From Pseudomonas sp. Tri1 (GTDB lineage Bacteria > Pseudomonadota > Gammaproteobacteria > Pseudomonadales > Pseudomonadaceae): a stretch of 64,000 bases of DNA. How positions within the stretch are numbered: position 1 is the stretch's first letter; each line of letters begins with the position of its first letter. The stretch lies in NCBI RefSeq assembly GCF_017968885.1, contig NZ_CP072913.1, positions 1,286,001 through 1,350,000 of the forward strand. The letters run 5' to 3'. Position numbers and translations under genes: made by a program. The notes under the pieces were generated by a model that did not search any database, was not told the origin of the DNA, and worked only from the letters and a program-made list of their open reading frames with translations. Of the stretch, positions 57,196-64,000 are shown piece after piece.

Positions 57196-57405
57196 ATGGC
57201 ACCACGCCAAACCTACACCGTACTCCTCCCATTCCCCTCCGGCGGCGGGCACTGGTCGAGCGTCGGCCAGGAACTCGACCTGCTCGACGTCGAGGCCAAT
57301 GCCTTGCGCAGCGCTGGTCGTCTGGAACTGAAAAAAACCGAGGTCGCCGAAGCGGCTTCTGCATCTACCCCGGCCAAAAAGGCCACAACCAAAAAGGCTG
57401 AATAA
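57196..57405 (+). CDS. Small protein before the tail sheath (hypothetical)
   Basis: 69 aa from ATG 57196 with GGAG upstream. Residues 1-48 look folded (TYTVLLPFPSGGGHWSSVGQ); residues 50-69 are an Ala/Lys-rich tail (TPAKKATTKKAE). In Mu-like and related contractile tail clusters a small gene (DUF2635-type) often sits in this place, but I cannot confirm homology. Two bases precede the sheath gene, so co-translation with it is likely. Confidence 0.7.
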   Translation: MAPRQTYTVLLPFPSGGGHWSSVGQELDLLDVEANALRSAGRLELKKTEVAEAASASTPAKKATTKKAE

Positions 57406-57407
57406 CC

Positions 57408-58574
57408 ATGGCTGAGGTTTTGAACTTCGAGCACAACGGCATTACCGTCAATGCCACTGAATCTCCCGAGGCCATGGGTGGCCTGGGTGACAACGTCATC
57501 GGGCTGGTCGGCACTGCGCCGAACGCCAACCCGCTGATTCCGAAAAACACCCCGTTCCGCATCAACAGCTTCACCACCCAGGCCCAGTTGGACCCGACCG
57601 GTGCCGAGGCGGGCACGCTGTTCCAGGCGGTCTACCAGATCCTCAAAGTGGTCAAGGTGCCGGTCTACGTGGTCATTGTCGAGGAAGGCGCGACGCTGGC
57701 CGACACGCAGAACAATGTGATCGGCGGCATCGAGGCGCAGACCGGTCGCAAACTGGGCCTGGCGGCGTTGAGTGGCGTTGCCGAAGACCTGACCATCATC
57801 GGCGCGCCGGGCTTCACCGGCACCAAGGCGGTGGCCAGCGAGTTTGCCTCGTTCGGCAAGCGCATCAAGGCGCGTGTGGTGCTCGACGGCAAGGATGCCT
57901 CGGTCGCTGATCAAGTGACTTATAGCCAGGAGCTGGGCGGCGCGGACCTGGGTTTCGACCGTTGCCTGGTGGTGCACAACATGCCGGCGGTCTACTCGAA
58001 AGCGGCGAAGAAAAACGTCTTCCTGGCGCCGTCGAGCCTGGCCATCGCCGCGCTGGCCAAGGTCAAGCAGTGGGAGAGCCCGGGTAACCAGGTCACCTAT
58101 GCCGAAGATGTTTCGCGCACCGTCGAATACAACATCCTCGACACGTCCACCGAGGGCGATCTGCTCAACCGCTACGGCGTCAGCTACTACGCCCGCACCA
58201 TCCTCGGCGGCTTCTCGCTGTTGGGTAACCGCTCCATCACCGGCAAGTTCATCAGCTACGTCGGCCTGGAAGATGCCATCAGCCGCAAGCTGGTGAAGGC
58301 CGGCCAGAAAGCCATGGCCAAGAACCTGACCAAGTCGTTCATGGACCAGGAGGTCAAGCGCATCAACGACTGGCTGCAAACCCTGGTTGCCGACGAAACC
58401 ATCCCCGGCGGCAGTGTGTACCTGCACCCGGAATTGAACAGCGTCGAGAAGTACAAGAACGGCACCTGGTACGTGGTCATCGACTACGGCCGCTATGCGC
58501 CGAACGAACACATGATTTATCAACTCAATGCCCGCGATGAAATCATCGAGCAGTTCCTGGAGGACGTTCTCTAA
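57408..58574 (+). CDS. Tail sheath protein (FI)
   Basis: 388 aa, the contractile outer sheath. P2 FI-like features: N-terminal FEHNGITVNATESPEA, DNVIGLVGTAPNANP, and C-terminal NDWLQTLVADETIPGGSVYL and YAPNEHMIYQLNARDEII. Its presence makes this an R-type (contractile) particle. Overlaps the tube gene by one base (TAATG). Confidence 0.95.
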   Translation: MAEVLNFEHNGITVNATESPEAMGGLGDNVIGLVGTAPNANPLIPKNTPFRINSFTTQAQLDPTGAEAGTLFQAVYQILKVVKVPVYVVIVEEGATLADTQNNVIGGIEAQTGRKLGLAALSGVAEDLTIIGAPGFTGTKAVASEFASFGKRIKARVVLDGKDASVADQVTYSQELGGADLGFDRCLVVHNMPAVYSKAAKKNVFLAPSSLAIAALAKVKQWESPGNQVTYAEDVSRTVEYNILDTSTEGDLLNRYGVSYYARTILGGFSLLGNRSITGKFISYVGLEDAISRKLVKAGQKAMAKNLTKSFMDQEVKRINDWLQTLVADETIPGGSVYLHPELNSVEKYKNGTWYVVIDYGRYAPNEHMIYQLNARDEIIEQFLEDVL

Positions 58575-59080
58575 TGTTTACCAACCGCGTAAGACAGGCC
58601 ATCGCGGCCACCCTGCAAGGCCTGCCGTTGTCGGCGACGGTGGAAGATTTCACTCCGCCGAAGATCGAATTCGAGATGGAAGAGATGCGTGGCGGCCGTT
58701 TCATTGGCGAAGAAATGGCCAAGGGCGGCAAGGTGCTGACGGCCAAGCTGACGCTGCAAGGCCTCGGCCCGGAAATCATGCTGGCGCTAGGCGTGAGCGT
58801 GGGCGACGACATTCTGCTGAACGTGCGTGAAGCTGGCCAGGATCAGGATGGCAACACCTGGTTCACCTACCACACGGTCGGTGGCAAGTTGAAATCCCTC
58901 GAGGAAACCCCGCTGAAAATGACCGAGAAGCCCAAGACCAACCTTGAGCTGTCCTGCCGCACCTACAACCGTCTGGAAAACGGCGTCCCGGTGATCGACA
59001 TCGACGTGCGCACCCAGAAGTTCGTGCTCAACGGCGTCGACATCCTCGGTGATGCGCGTCGTGCGGTGTTGTTGCCTTAA
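58574..59080 (+). CDS. Tail tube protein (FII)
   Basis: 168 aa, P2 FII-like major tube protein polymerising inside the sheath. Characteristic MFTNRVRQAIAATLQGLPLS and IEFEMEEMRGGRFIG segments; C-terminal VPVIDIDVRTQKFVLNGVD. A 180-base gap with a REPIN follows, the only sizeable gap between structural genes. Confidence 0.93.
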   Translation: MFTNRVRQAIAATLQGLPLSATVEDFTPPKIEFEMEEMRGGRFIGEEMAKGGKVLTAKLTLQGLGPEIMLALGVSVGDDILLNVREAGQDQDGNTWFTYHTVGGKLKSLEETPLKMTEKPKTNLELSCRTYNRLENGVPVIDIDVRTQKFVLNGVDILGDARRAVLLP

Positions 59081-59108
59081 ACACCAGCCAGCCGGCTGAA
59101 CAAAACCC

Positions 59109-59199
59109 TGTGGGAGCGAGCTTGCTCGCGATAGCGTGGGCTCAGTCAGCATCGATGTTGTCTGACTCACCGCCATCGCGAGCAAGCTCGCTCCCACAG
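59109..59199. repeat. REPIN inside the tailocin operon (tube / chaperone gap)
   Basis: Forward REP 59109-59132 and reverse REP 59175-59199, nearly perfect inverted copies with about 42 bases between them. It lies in the transcribed region between genes FII and E. Confidence 0.93.
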
Positions 59200-59263
59200 G
59201 TGGCGCGGCTCGATTTACCGGCATTGCACACACCTTCCCAGTACCCACCAAGGAATTCACTTC

Positions 59264-59830
59264 ATGCCCTGGACGCCTCCTGTTCACGTCCTGCTGTCGC
59301 CGATCACCGCTGACGACGAGTCGCAGATCGAGCAGCTCCCACTCAAACCCTTGTTCTACGCGGCGCAGAAAGACGCCCTGGCCCGTGCCGGCGATGATGA
59401 AGACGAGCAGTTTTTCGAACTGGCCAAACTGGCCACCGGCCTGTCGACCAAGGAGCTGGATCAGCTCAAGCGTCCGGACTACGTCAGCATTGCCCAGTAC
59501 GTGCACGACATGTCCACGCGCCCGGCGTCCTACTTTTTGGATGACCCACAGGCCGACCCCGACCAGGTGCAACTGCTGCAGCCGCTGAACGTGGCGGGCC
59601 GCAGCCTGACGTCGCTGACGTTGGAAATGCCGGTGCTGCGTGCGACCAAGGCGATGAAGAAACTGAAGACGGCCAAGGAGCGCGCCGAGTTCATCACCGC
59701 CCATTGCACCGGCCTGATGATTCCCGATCTGGACCTGCTGAGCGTGCCCGACTGGACGCAACTTCAGGTGCGCATCGACGATTTTTTAAACAAACCGGCG
59801 GACTACTTTCGGAGCGCGACATCGAAGTAA
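59264..59830 (+). CDS. Tape-measure chaperone gpE-like, tandemly duplicated
   Basis: 188 aa, about twice the length of P2 gpE. It shows two similar halves: residues 10-90 end in YVHDMSTRPASYFL and residues 105-183 end in RIDDFLNKPADYF, each preceded by an ERAEF/DEQFF helix, a TGL segment and an L..PD/VPD motif. Zero frame stops at 59830. A slippery run TTTTTTAAAC (59782-59791) lies 13 codons before the stop and would join this protein to the frame ending at 59952, as in E/E+E' of P2 or G/GT of lambda. Ribosome site AAGGA. Confidence 0.85.
   Translation: MPWTPPVHVLLSPITADDESQIEQLPLKPLFYAAQKDALARAGDDEDEQFFELAKLATGLSTKELDQLKRPDYVSIAQYVHDMSTRPASYFLDDPQADPDQVQLLQPLNVAGRSLTSLTLEMPVLRATKAMKKLKTAKERAEFITAHCTGLMIPDLDLLSVPDWTQLQVRIDDFLNKPADYFRSATSK
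59782..59791 (+). promoter_or_regulatory. Slippery site for programmed -1 frameshift (E to E')
   Basis: Zero-frame codons GAT TTT TTA AAC contain both T TTT TTA and T TTA AAC heptamers in the frame required for a -1 slip. No downstream pseudoknot was worked out. Confidence 0.8.
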
Positions 59831-59952
59831 TCCTCGATGTGGTGCCGCTCATTTACCCGGTAAGTGAGGCGGAGATTCTGGAGTGGGACGCCGGCAAGGC
59901 CTTGCGCCGTTACGACATCGCGATCACTCGCCTTGGCGTGAAACAGGAGTAG
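59791..59952 (+). CDS. gpE' extension expressed by -1 frameshift
   Basis: 53 codons in the -1 frame after the slip, reading QTGGLLSERDIEVILDVVPL, then IYPVSEAEILEWDAGKALRR and ending VKQE. The conserved WD/ALRR helix is typical of gpE'-type extensions that contact the tape measure protein. The fusion would be about 229 aa. No independent start with a ribosome site is evident, which supports frameshift expression. Confidence 0.8.
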   Translation, partial: QTGGLLSERDIEVILDVVPLIYPVSEAEILEWDAGKALRRYDIAITRLGVKQE

Positions 59953-59958
59953 AGCGGG

Positions 59959-62016
59959 ATGGCGGACGATAGATATTCGCTCAAATACGCAGCCTTCAAT
60001 GAGAGTGGGTTGGCGTTCGGTAATACCAACCTCACCAGTGGCGTGTCGGCACAAGGCGCGTTCGCCAGGGATCAGCTGTCGAGCCTCGATCTGGCGCTGG
60101 AAACGCTCGGGCTCAAGCTCGGGCTGCTGACCACGGCGATCGAGTCGCTGACCGTGAAGCTGTCGGCACAACGATTGTTCTCCCAAACGATGGGCGCCAG
60201 CGCCAAGAGTGAGTCGGCCAATGAGCCCAAGGGCAAGCTCAGTGGCGGTATCGAACCACCGGCGCTGCTCAAACCGGCGATAGCGATGGATTCGGCCCTG
60301 GCCGATCTGAAGCTGGCCACCCAGTTTACCCCTCGTCAGATTGCAGAGATGGCTGAGCCGACTCAGCAGATCGCCCGCGCACCGCTGGTGGCGGCCGGTG
60401 GGACCAAAGCGGTTGACCTGGTGAGAATCGAAAGCCTGGCAGCCAGTGCTGGCATCGGTCGCGATCTGCCCAATGCATCGGACCGACAGTTCGAACTGTT
60501 GCACTTTGCCAGTGATGTTGGCGTCACTGCATCGGCGTTCAGAAAATCGGCCATGGAAGTCGCCGAGATGATGGTCGGCTGGCGCACCTCCATGAAGCTC
60601 AGCGGCGCTCAAGCCTTTGACCTGGCGGATGCCATCAACCAGTTGAGCAAGATCCCCGGTGGAGCGAAACCGGGAGACATCGGCGCCGTCTTGCAGCGTG
60701 ACGGTGCGGCTGCGACGACGGCGGGCCTGGCTCCCGCGCAAGCGGCAGCGTTGACGGCGGCATTGCTCAATACCGGCACGCAACAGGCTGAAGCCGGCGT
60801 GGCGCTTGATAACTTCACGACTGCCCTGGGCAAGGGGGATCAGGCCTCTGCCACCGAGCAAGCGGCCTGGAAGCAACTGGGCCTGGAGCCGAACGCGGTG
60901 GCGAGCGGCTTGCGTGACAAGGACACGACGTCTGGCACGGTGATGACGGTGCTTGCGGCCTTGAACGCGCAGCCGGCTGAAAAGCGCTCGGCCCTTGCTT
61001 CTTCGCTGTTTGGCAGTGGGGATGAAGCGGTGCTGCGCATGGCGCAGAAACTTGCCGATGTGAATGAAGCCTTCGGACAAGTGAAAGACCCGGCCCAATA
61101 TGCCACGTCGCAGTTGGGGAATAAGGGTTCGGTAAGGCAGGACGCGTTGGCGCTGTCGAATACCCAGCAAGGCCAGTGGAATGTCTTGGGCGCACGTGCT
61201 GATCGTCTGTCGGTTGCCACGGGCGATGCCCTGGCGCCCGTGGCGGATAGCTCGCTTCAGGCGTTGGGTTCGCTGGCCGATGGCATGAGTGAATTGGCTG
61301 AGTCCTCACCTAAAGCCACCGCTGCAATTGTGCTGGTTGCCGCAGCGATCAAACCGTTGGTGAGTGCGTTGCTCAAGGCGGTCACGGATGAGCTGAGCAA
61401 CCAAGCGGCCAAGCGTGTATTGGGGACCGCGAGCGTTGGGGCTGGGGTGAGTGCCAGCAGTTCCCTGGGCGGCGTGAGTGCTTCGCTGCGCTCGGTCACC
61501 CGCTTTATGCCCGGGGCGTTCGCGCTGAGTGCCGCCCCCGAGGTGGTCGAAGGCGCGATGAGCGGCGACGCTCGGATGATCGGCGCTGGCCTCGGAACCG
61601 CTGGCGGAGGTTGGGCGGGGGCTTCGGCTGGGGCCACCGCGGGCGCCACTATCGGTACCTTTTTCGCCCCCGTCATCGGCACTGCCATTGGCGGAGCGCT
61701 CGGCGCGGTCGTCGGCGGACTGGCAGGCAGCTGGATTGGTAGGGAGTCGGGCTCCTGGCTGGGTGACCAACTCGCCACGCCCGCCGACAGGCTTCCCCCT
61801 CCGGACCAGGCCGCCAAAGCGCTGACCGATGCCCAGACCTCCACGGCACAGAACACCATGACCGCAAACATCTACATCAACGGCCAGGACCAGGCCAGCG
61901 CCAGTCAGTTGGCCAACCTGGTGGTGCAACAGCTCTCGGGCCAATTCGGCTTAACGACCATGCCCAACACACTCGCCATGCGCAGTGACGCGGCCCTGAC
62001 CGACGGAGGTACGTGA
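59959..62016 (+). CDS. Tail tape measure protein
   Basis: 685 aa from ATG 59959, with AGGAG upstream. N-terminal helical stretch, central region with DLADAINQLSKIPGGAKPGD and TALGKGDQASATEQAAWKQLG of TP901-type tape measures, and long Gly/Ala hydrophobic segments at about 440-470 and 530-615 (GAGLGTAGGGWAGASAGATA) typical of the membrane-inserting end. 685 aa at about 1.5 angstrom per residue predicts a tail near 100 nm. Confidence 0.92.
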   Translation: MADDRYSLKYAAFNESGLAFGNTNLTSGVSAQGAFARDQLSSLDLALETLGLKLGLLTTAIESLTVKLSAQRLFSQTMGASAKSESANEPKGKLSGGIEPPALLKPAIAMDSALADLKLATQFTPRQIAEMAEPTQQIARAPLVAAGGTKAVDLVRIESLAASAGIGRDLPNASDRQFELLHFASDVGVTASAFRKSAMEVAEMMVGWRTSMKLSGAQAFDLADAINQLSKIPGGAKPGDIGAVLQRDGAAATTAGLAPAQAAALTAALLNTGTQQAEAGVALDNFTTALGKGDQASATEQAAWKQLGLEPNAVASGLRDKDTTSGTVMTVLAALNAQPAEKRSALASSLFGSGDEAVLRMAQKLADVNEAFGQVKDPAQYATSQLGNKGSVRQDALALSNTQQGQWNVLGARADRLSVATGDALAPVADSSLQALGSLADGMSELAESSPKATAAIVLVAAAIKPLVSALLKAVTDELSNQAAKRVLGTASVGAGVSASSSLGGVSASLRSVTRFMPGAFALSAAPEVVEGAMSGDARMIGAGLGTAGGGWAGASAGATAGATIGTFFAPVIGTAIGGALGAVVGGLAGSWIGRESGSWLGDQLATPADRLPPPDQAAKALTDAQTSTAQNTMTANIYINGQDQASASQLANLVVQQLSGQFGLTTMPNTLAMRSDAALTDGGT

Positions 62017-62399
62017 TGCGTCAACAAATGGCACTGGGCAGTTTCATTTTCGGCCTGTCCAGAAACTTCGCCTATCACTCCCTGGTACGCACCTCGGACG
62101 GCGGCTGGAAGAGCATCGACATCCTCACCAGCAAACCCAAGTCCAGTCAGGTCGGCCAGGGCCTGCAAGGGCTGACGATCACAGGCAAGTCGATGTACTC
62201 GATTGCCATGGACCGCCTCGATGAACTGCGGGCATTGCAGGCGCAACGCGTTCCGGTGCCGTTGGTTGATGGCATTGGTCGCAACTGGGGCTTGTGGCAG
62301 ATCAACAAAGTGACGGAAACCCAGACCGAGATCATTGATGACGGCACCGCGATGGTGGTCGGCTGGGTGATTGAATTAACGGAGTTCGCCAATGCGTAG
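62016..62399 (+). CDS. Tail protein U
   Basis: 127 aa from ATG 62016, one base overlapping the tape measure stop; GTG 62013 is an alternative. P2 gpU family: MRQQMALGSFIFGL, then LQGLTITGKSMYS and RNWGLWQINKVTETQTEI. Joins tube to baseplate hub. Overlaps gene X by eight bases. Confidence 0.92.
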   Translation: MRQQMALGSFIFGLSRNFAYHSLVRTSDGGWKSIDILTSKPKSSQVGQGLQGLTITGKSMYSIAMDRLDELRALQAQRVPVPLVDGIGRNWGLWQINKVTETQTEIIDDGTAMVVGWVIELTEFANA

Positions 62400-62604
62400 G
62401 GTTCGAAGCATCGCCGGTGATTCGGTGAATCTGTTGCTGTACCGCGAGTTGGAGCGTTGTGACGATGCCACCGAAGAGGCGCTCTGGCTGCTCAATCCGA
62501 CGCTGGCCGAATGGGGCCCGGTCTTGCCGGCCGGGGTATGGGTGGTCCTGCCGGAAGTGGATCTCAAGCCTGTCGCACCCACACCGGTTTCGGCCTGGGA
62601 TTAA
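62392..62604 (+). CDS. Tail protein X (LysM-like)
   Basis: 70 aa. P2 gpX-type: GDSVNLLLYRELERCDDATE and NPTLAEWGPVLPAGVWVVLP, a minimal LysM fold that links the hub to the spike. Nine bases precede gene D. Confidence 0.92.
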   Translation: MRRVRSIAGDSVNLLLYRELERCDDATEEALWLLNPTLAEWGPVLPAGVWVVLPEVDLKPVAPTPVSAWD

Positions 62605-62613
62605 GGAGGCAAC

Positions 62614-63630
62614 ATGTCACTGGGTTTCACACCAGCGGTGGAAATTTACGGTGCGAACGCGGCACTGCTCAACGAACGCTTGCTCAAGTGGACGCACGTC
62701 GACGCGGCAGGGATCGAGTCTGATCAACTGACGCTGACGATCAGCCTGGACGGGCTTGAAGGGTTGCCTAGCCTGGGTGGGAAAATCGGTCTGCGGGTCG
62801 GTTATCTGGAGTCGGGACTGGTGGATAAAGGCGAGTTCGTCATCACCCGACGCACGCCGATGCTGTTTCCCCTGCAACTGGTTCTGGTGGCTATGGCCGC
62901 GCCGTTCAGCGCGGCGGACCAGACCGGGTTCAAGCAACGCCGATCCGTCAGCCATGGGCCGACGACCTTGGGTGCGCTGTTTCGGCAATTGACCAGCAGG
63001 CACGGCTTTTCCCCCCGTGTCGCGCCGGACCTGTCGCTGATAAAAATCGAACACATCGACCAGTCCAACGAAACCGACATGGGTTTCCTGACGCGCCTGG
63101 CCCACCGTTATGACGCCGTCGCCAAGCCGATCAACGAGTTGTATGTGCTGGCTCGGCGCGGTCAGGCGAAATCGTTGTCGGGCAAGGTTCTTCCAGAAAT
63201 AAAGCTGTCGGTGACCACCAATAATCGCCCGGGGGATAACGCCTTTATCTCGGCCAAGCTGGAAGAAACTGCCCGGGCGAAATACCAGGGCTGCAAGACC
63301 AGTTGGTGGGACGCGGCGGCCGGAAAAGTGCGTGTCGAGCAGAGCGGCCTCGCGCCGTTCAAGACCCTGCGCCAACGTTTCCAGAGCGCAGACGATGCCC
63401 GCGCCGCCGGTGAAGGCGAGGTACGCCGGATGATGCGCGAGGCCCTCAAGGTAAAGATTGGCTGTCCTGGCAACCCGGGATTGTCCGCCGAAGGCATCGT
63501 GCTGTTGGACCCTTCCTGGCCGGACTTCATGCGCGGTCGCTGGTCGATCGACAAAGTCACCGCCAGCGGCGACCGGGAAAAAAGCTACCGCTGCGAGATT
63601 GATGCAACCTGCCTGGATGCCAGGGCCTGA
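62614..63630 (+). CDS. Tail hub protein D
   Basis: 338 aa. P2 gpD/late-control family baseplate hub: LSLGFTPAVEIYGAN start region, RVGYLESGLVDKGEFVITRR and FLTRLAHRYDAVAKPINELY. Forms the ring under the tube. Last gene of the first tail module; a REPIN follows. Confidence 0.93.
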   Translation: MSLGFTPAVEIYGANAALLNERLLKWTHVDAAGIESDQLTLTISLDGLEGLPSLGGKIGLRVGYLESGLVDKGEFVITRRTPMLFPLQLVLVAMAAPFSAADQTGFKQRRSVSHGPTTLGALFRQLTSRHGFSPRVAPDLSLIKIEHIDQSNETDMGFLTRLAHRYDAVAKPINELYVLARRGQAKSLSGKVLPEIKLSVTTNNRPGDNAFISAKLEETARAKYQGCKTSWWDAAAGKVRVEQSGLAPFKTLRQRFQSADDARAAGEGEVRRMMREALKVKIGCPGNPGLSAEGIVLLDPSWPDFMRGRWSIDKVTASGDREKSYRCEIDATCLDARA

Positions 63631-63658
63631 CGCCACTCCCCCAAACACCGCGAACCCT

Positions 63659-63748
63659 GTGCGAGCGAGCTTGCTCGCGATAGCGGCGTGTCAGTCGACT
63701 TCAATTTCGAATGTCAGATCGTTATCGCGAGCAAGCTCGCTCCCACAG
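63659..63748. repeat. REPIN between the two tail modules
   Basis: Forward REP 63659-63682 and reverse REP 63724-63748, filling the 159-base gap after gene D. Confidence 0.92.
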
Positions 63749-63789
63749 TTTTCCGACTGCCTGCGCCTTTCATATCACTGGAGCCCTCC

Positions 63790-64000
63790 ATGAAGATCAC
63801 GCCGATCCTCACGCAGCTGCGTGAGCAATGCCCTGCGCTCGCCAATCGCGTGGCTGCGGGCGCTGACCTCGCTACCTTGCAACCCCCCTGCGCCTACGTA
63901 GCGCCGATCAACGATCTGGCCATTGCGAACACTGCGCAAAACGCCACCCGGCAAGCGATCCGCGACCGCTTCGAAGTGACCCTGGTACTCGACTCCACCG
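63790..64000 (+). CDS. Tail terminator/gp37-like protein, start of a second tail module (partial)
   Basis: First 70 codons only. MKITPILTQLREQCPALANR, then LQPPCAYVAPINDLAIAN and RFEVTLVLDST match the DUF1834/gp37-type tail terminator proteins that open other contractile tail clusters. The expected next item in a one-module cluster would be an endolysin. Hence a second, differently rooted tailocin probably follows. Ribosome site GGAG. Confidence 0.7.
   Translation, partial: MKITPILTQLREQCPALANRVAAGADLATLQPPCAYVAPINDLAIANTAQNATRQAIRDRFEVTLVLDST

Noticed and set aside
59704..59952. Independent gene starting at 59704 in the E' frame
   Set aside because: No ribosome site; the upstream part is the E gene read out of frame, and only the portion after the slippery site is conserved-looking.
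49333..64000. Complete prophage
   Set aside because: No integrase, terminase, portal, capsid or replication genes; only regulator, holin and tail genes, so a tailocin is the better call.

Overview
The window looks like chromosomal DNA of a fluorescent pseudomonad (Pseudomonas fluorescens group). This rests on GC-rich coding bias, the gene order map/glnD/dapC with rpsB-tsf-pyrH-frr-uppS-cdsA-dxr-rseP-bamA-skp-lpxD-fabZ-lpxA-lpxB-rnhB-dnaE-accA, then surE-pcm-nlpD-rpoS-rsmZ-fdxA, then mutS followed by a phage-tail island. Dispersed REP/REPIN palindromes with a core like GGGAGCGAGCTTGCTCGC support it. No database was searched; names come from recognisable motifs, lengths and gene order.

Layout. 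1-9,100: the dapD start and an ArsC/Spx-like gene on the minus strand, a CPA1 cation/proton antiporter (+), a PemK/MazF-like toxin gene (-) preceded by a structured leader with a terminator, a small DUF6124-like gene (+) with an elaborate leader, a REP cluster, then the minus-strand block map-glnD-dapC. 9,100-30,300 (+): translation, isoprenoid, outer-membrane and lipid A genes, DNA polymerase III alpha, accA, and tilS, which is frameshifted as given. 30,500-35,700 (+): pyrG, kdsA, eno, ftsB, ispD. 35,800-38,800: a LysR regulator divergent from a glutathione-dependent formaldehyde detoxification pair. 38,800-44,400 (+): ispF, truD, surE, pcm, nlpD, rpoS and the GacA-controlled RNA rsmZ. 44,400-47,500 (-): fdxA and mutS. 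47,500-49,300: repeats and a second DUF6124-like gene (-) with a homologous leader. 49,300-63,650 (+): a P2-like R-type tailocin (repressor, holin, baseplate V-W-J-I, fibre and chaperone, sheath, tube, E/E', tape measure, U, X, D) with no capsid, terminase, portal or integrase. From 63,790 another tail-terminator-like gene begins, suggesting a second tail module.

How the genes work together. The envelope genes cover undecaprenyl phosphate, phospholipid, lipid A and KDO synthesis, outer-membrane protein insertion and chaperoning, and sigma-E control. dxr, ispD and ispF are three MEP-pathway steps. nlpD, rpoS and rsmZ belong to envelope maintenance and stationary-phase/Gac-Rsm control. The tailocin has an S24-type self-cleaving repressor and a sigma-70-like promoter whose -35/-10 spacer is filled by an inverted repeat, so DNA-damage induction is the natural reading.

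Most unusual signals: (1) the two DUF6124-like genes, 45 kb apart, have homologous leaders of about 215-250 nt sharing hairpins, a potential pseudoknot and SD-proximal pairing, with arms that differ between copies in a compensatory way; (2) the PemK-like gene has no protein antitoxin next to it but sits behind a junction-and-hairpin RNA ending in an intrinsic terminator; (3) a -1 frameshift signal in a tandemly duplicated gpE gene; (4) intrinsic terminators distributed inside the tailocin transcription unit; (5) a single-base frameshift in tilS.
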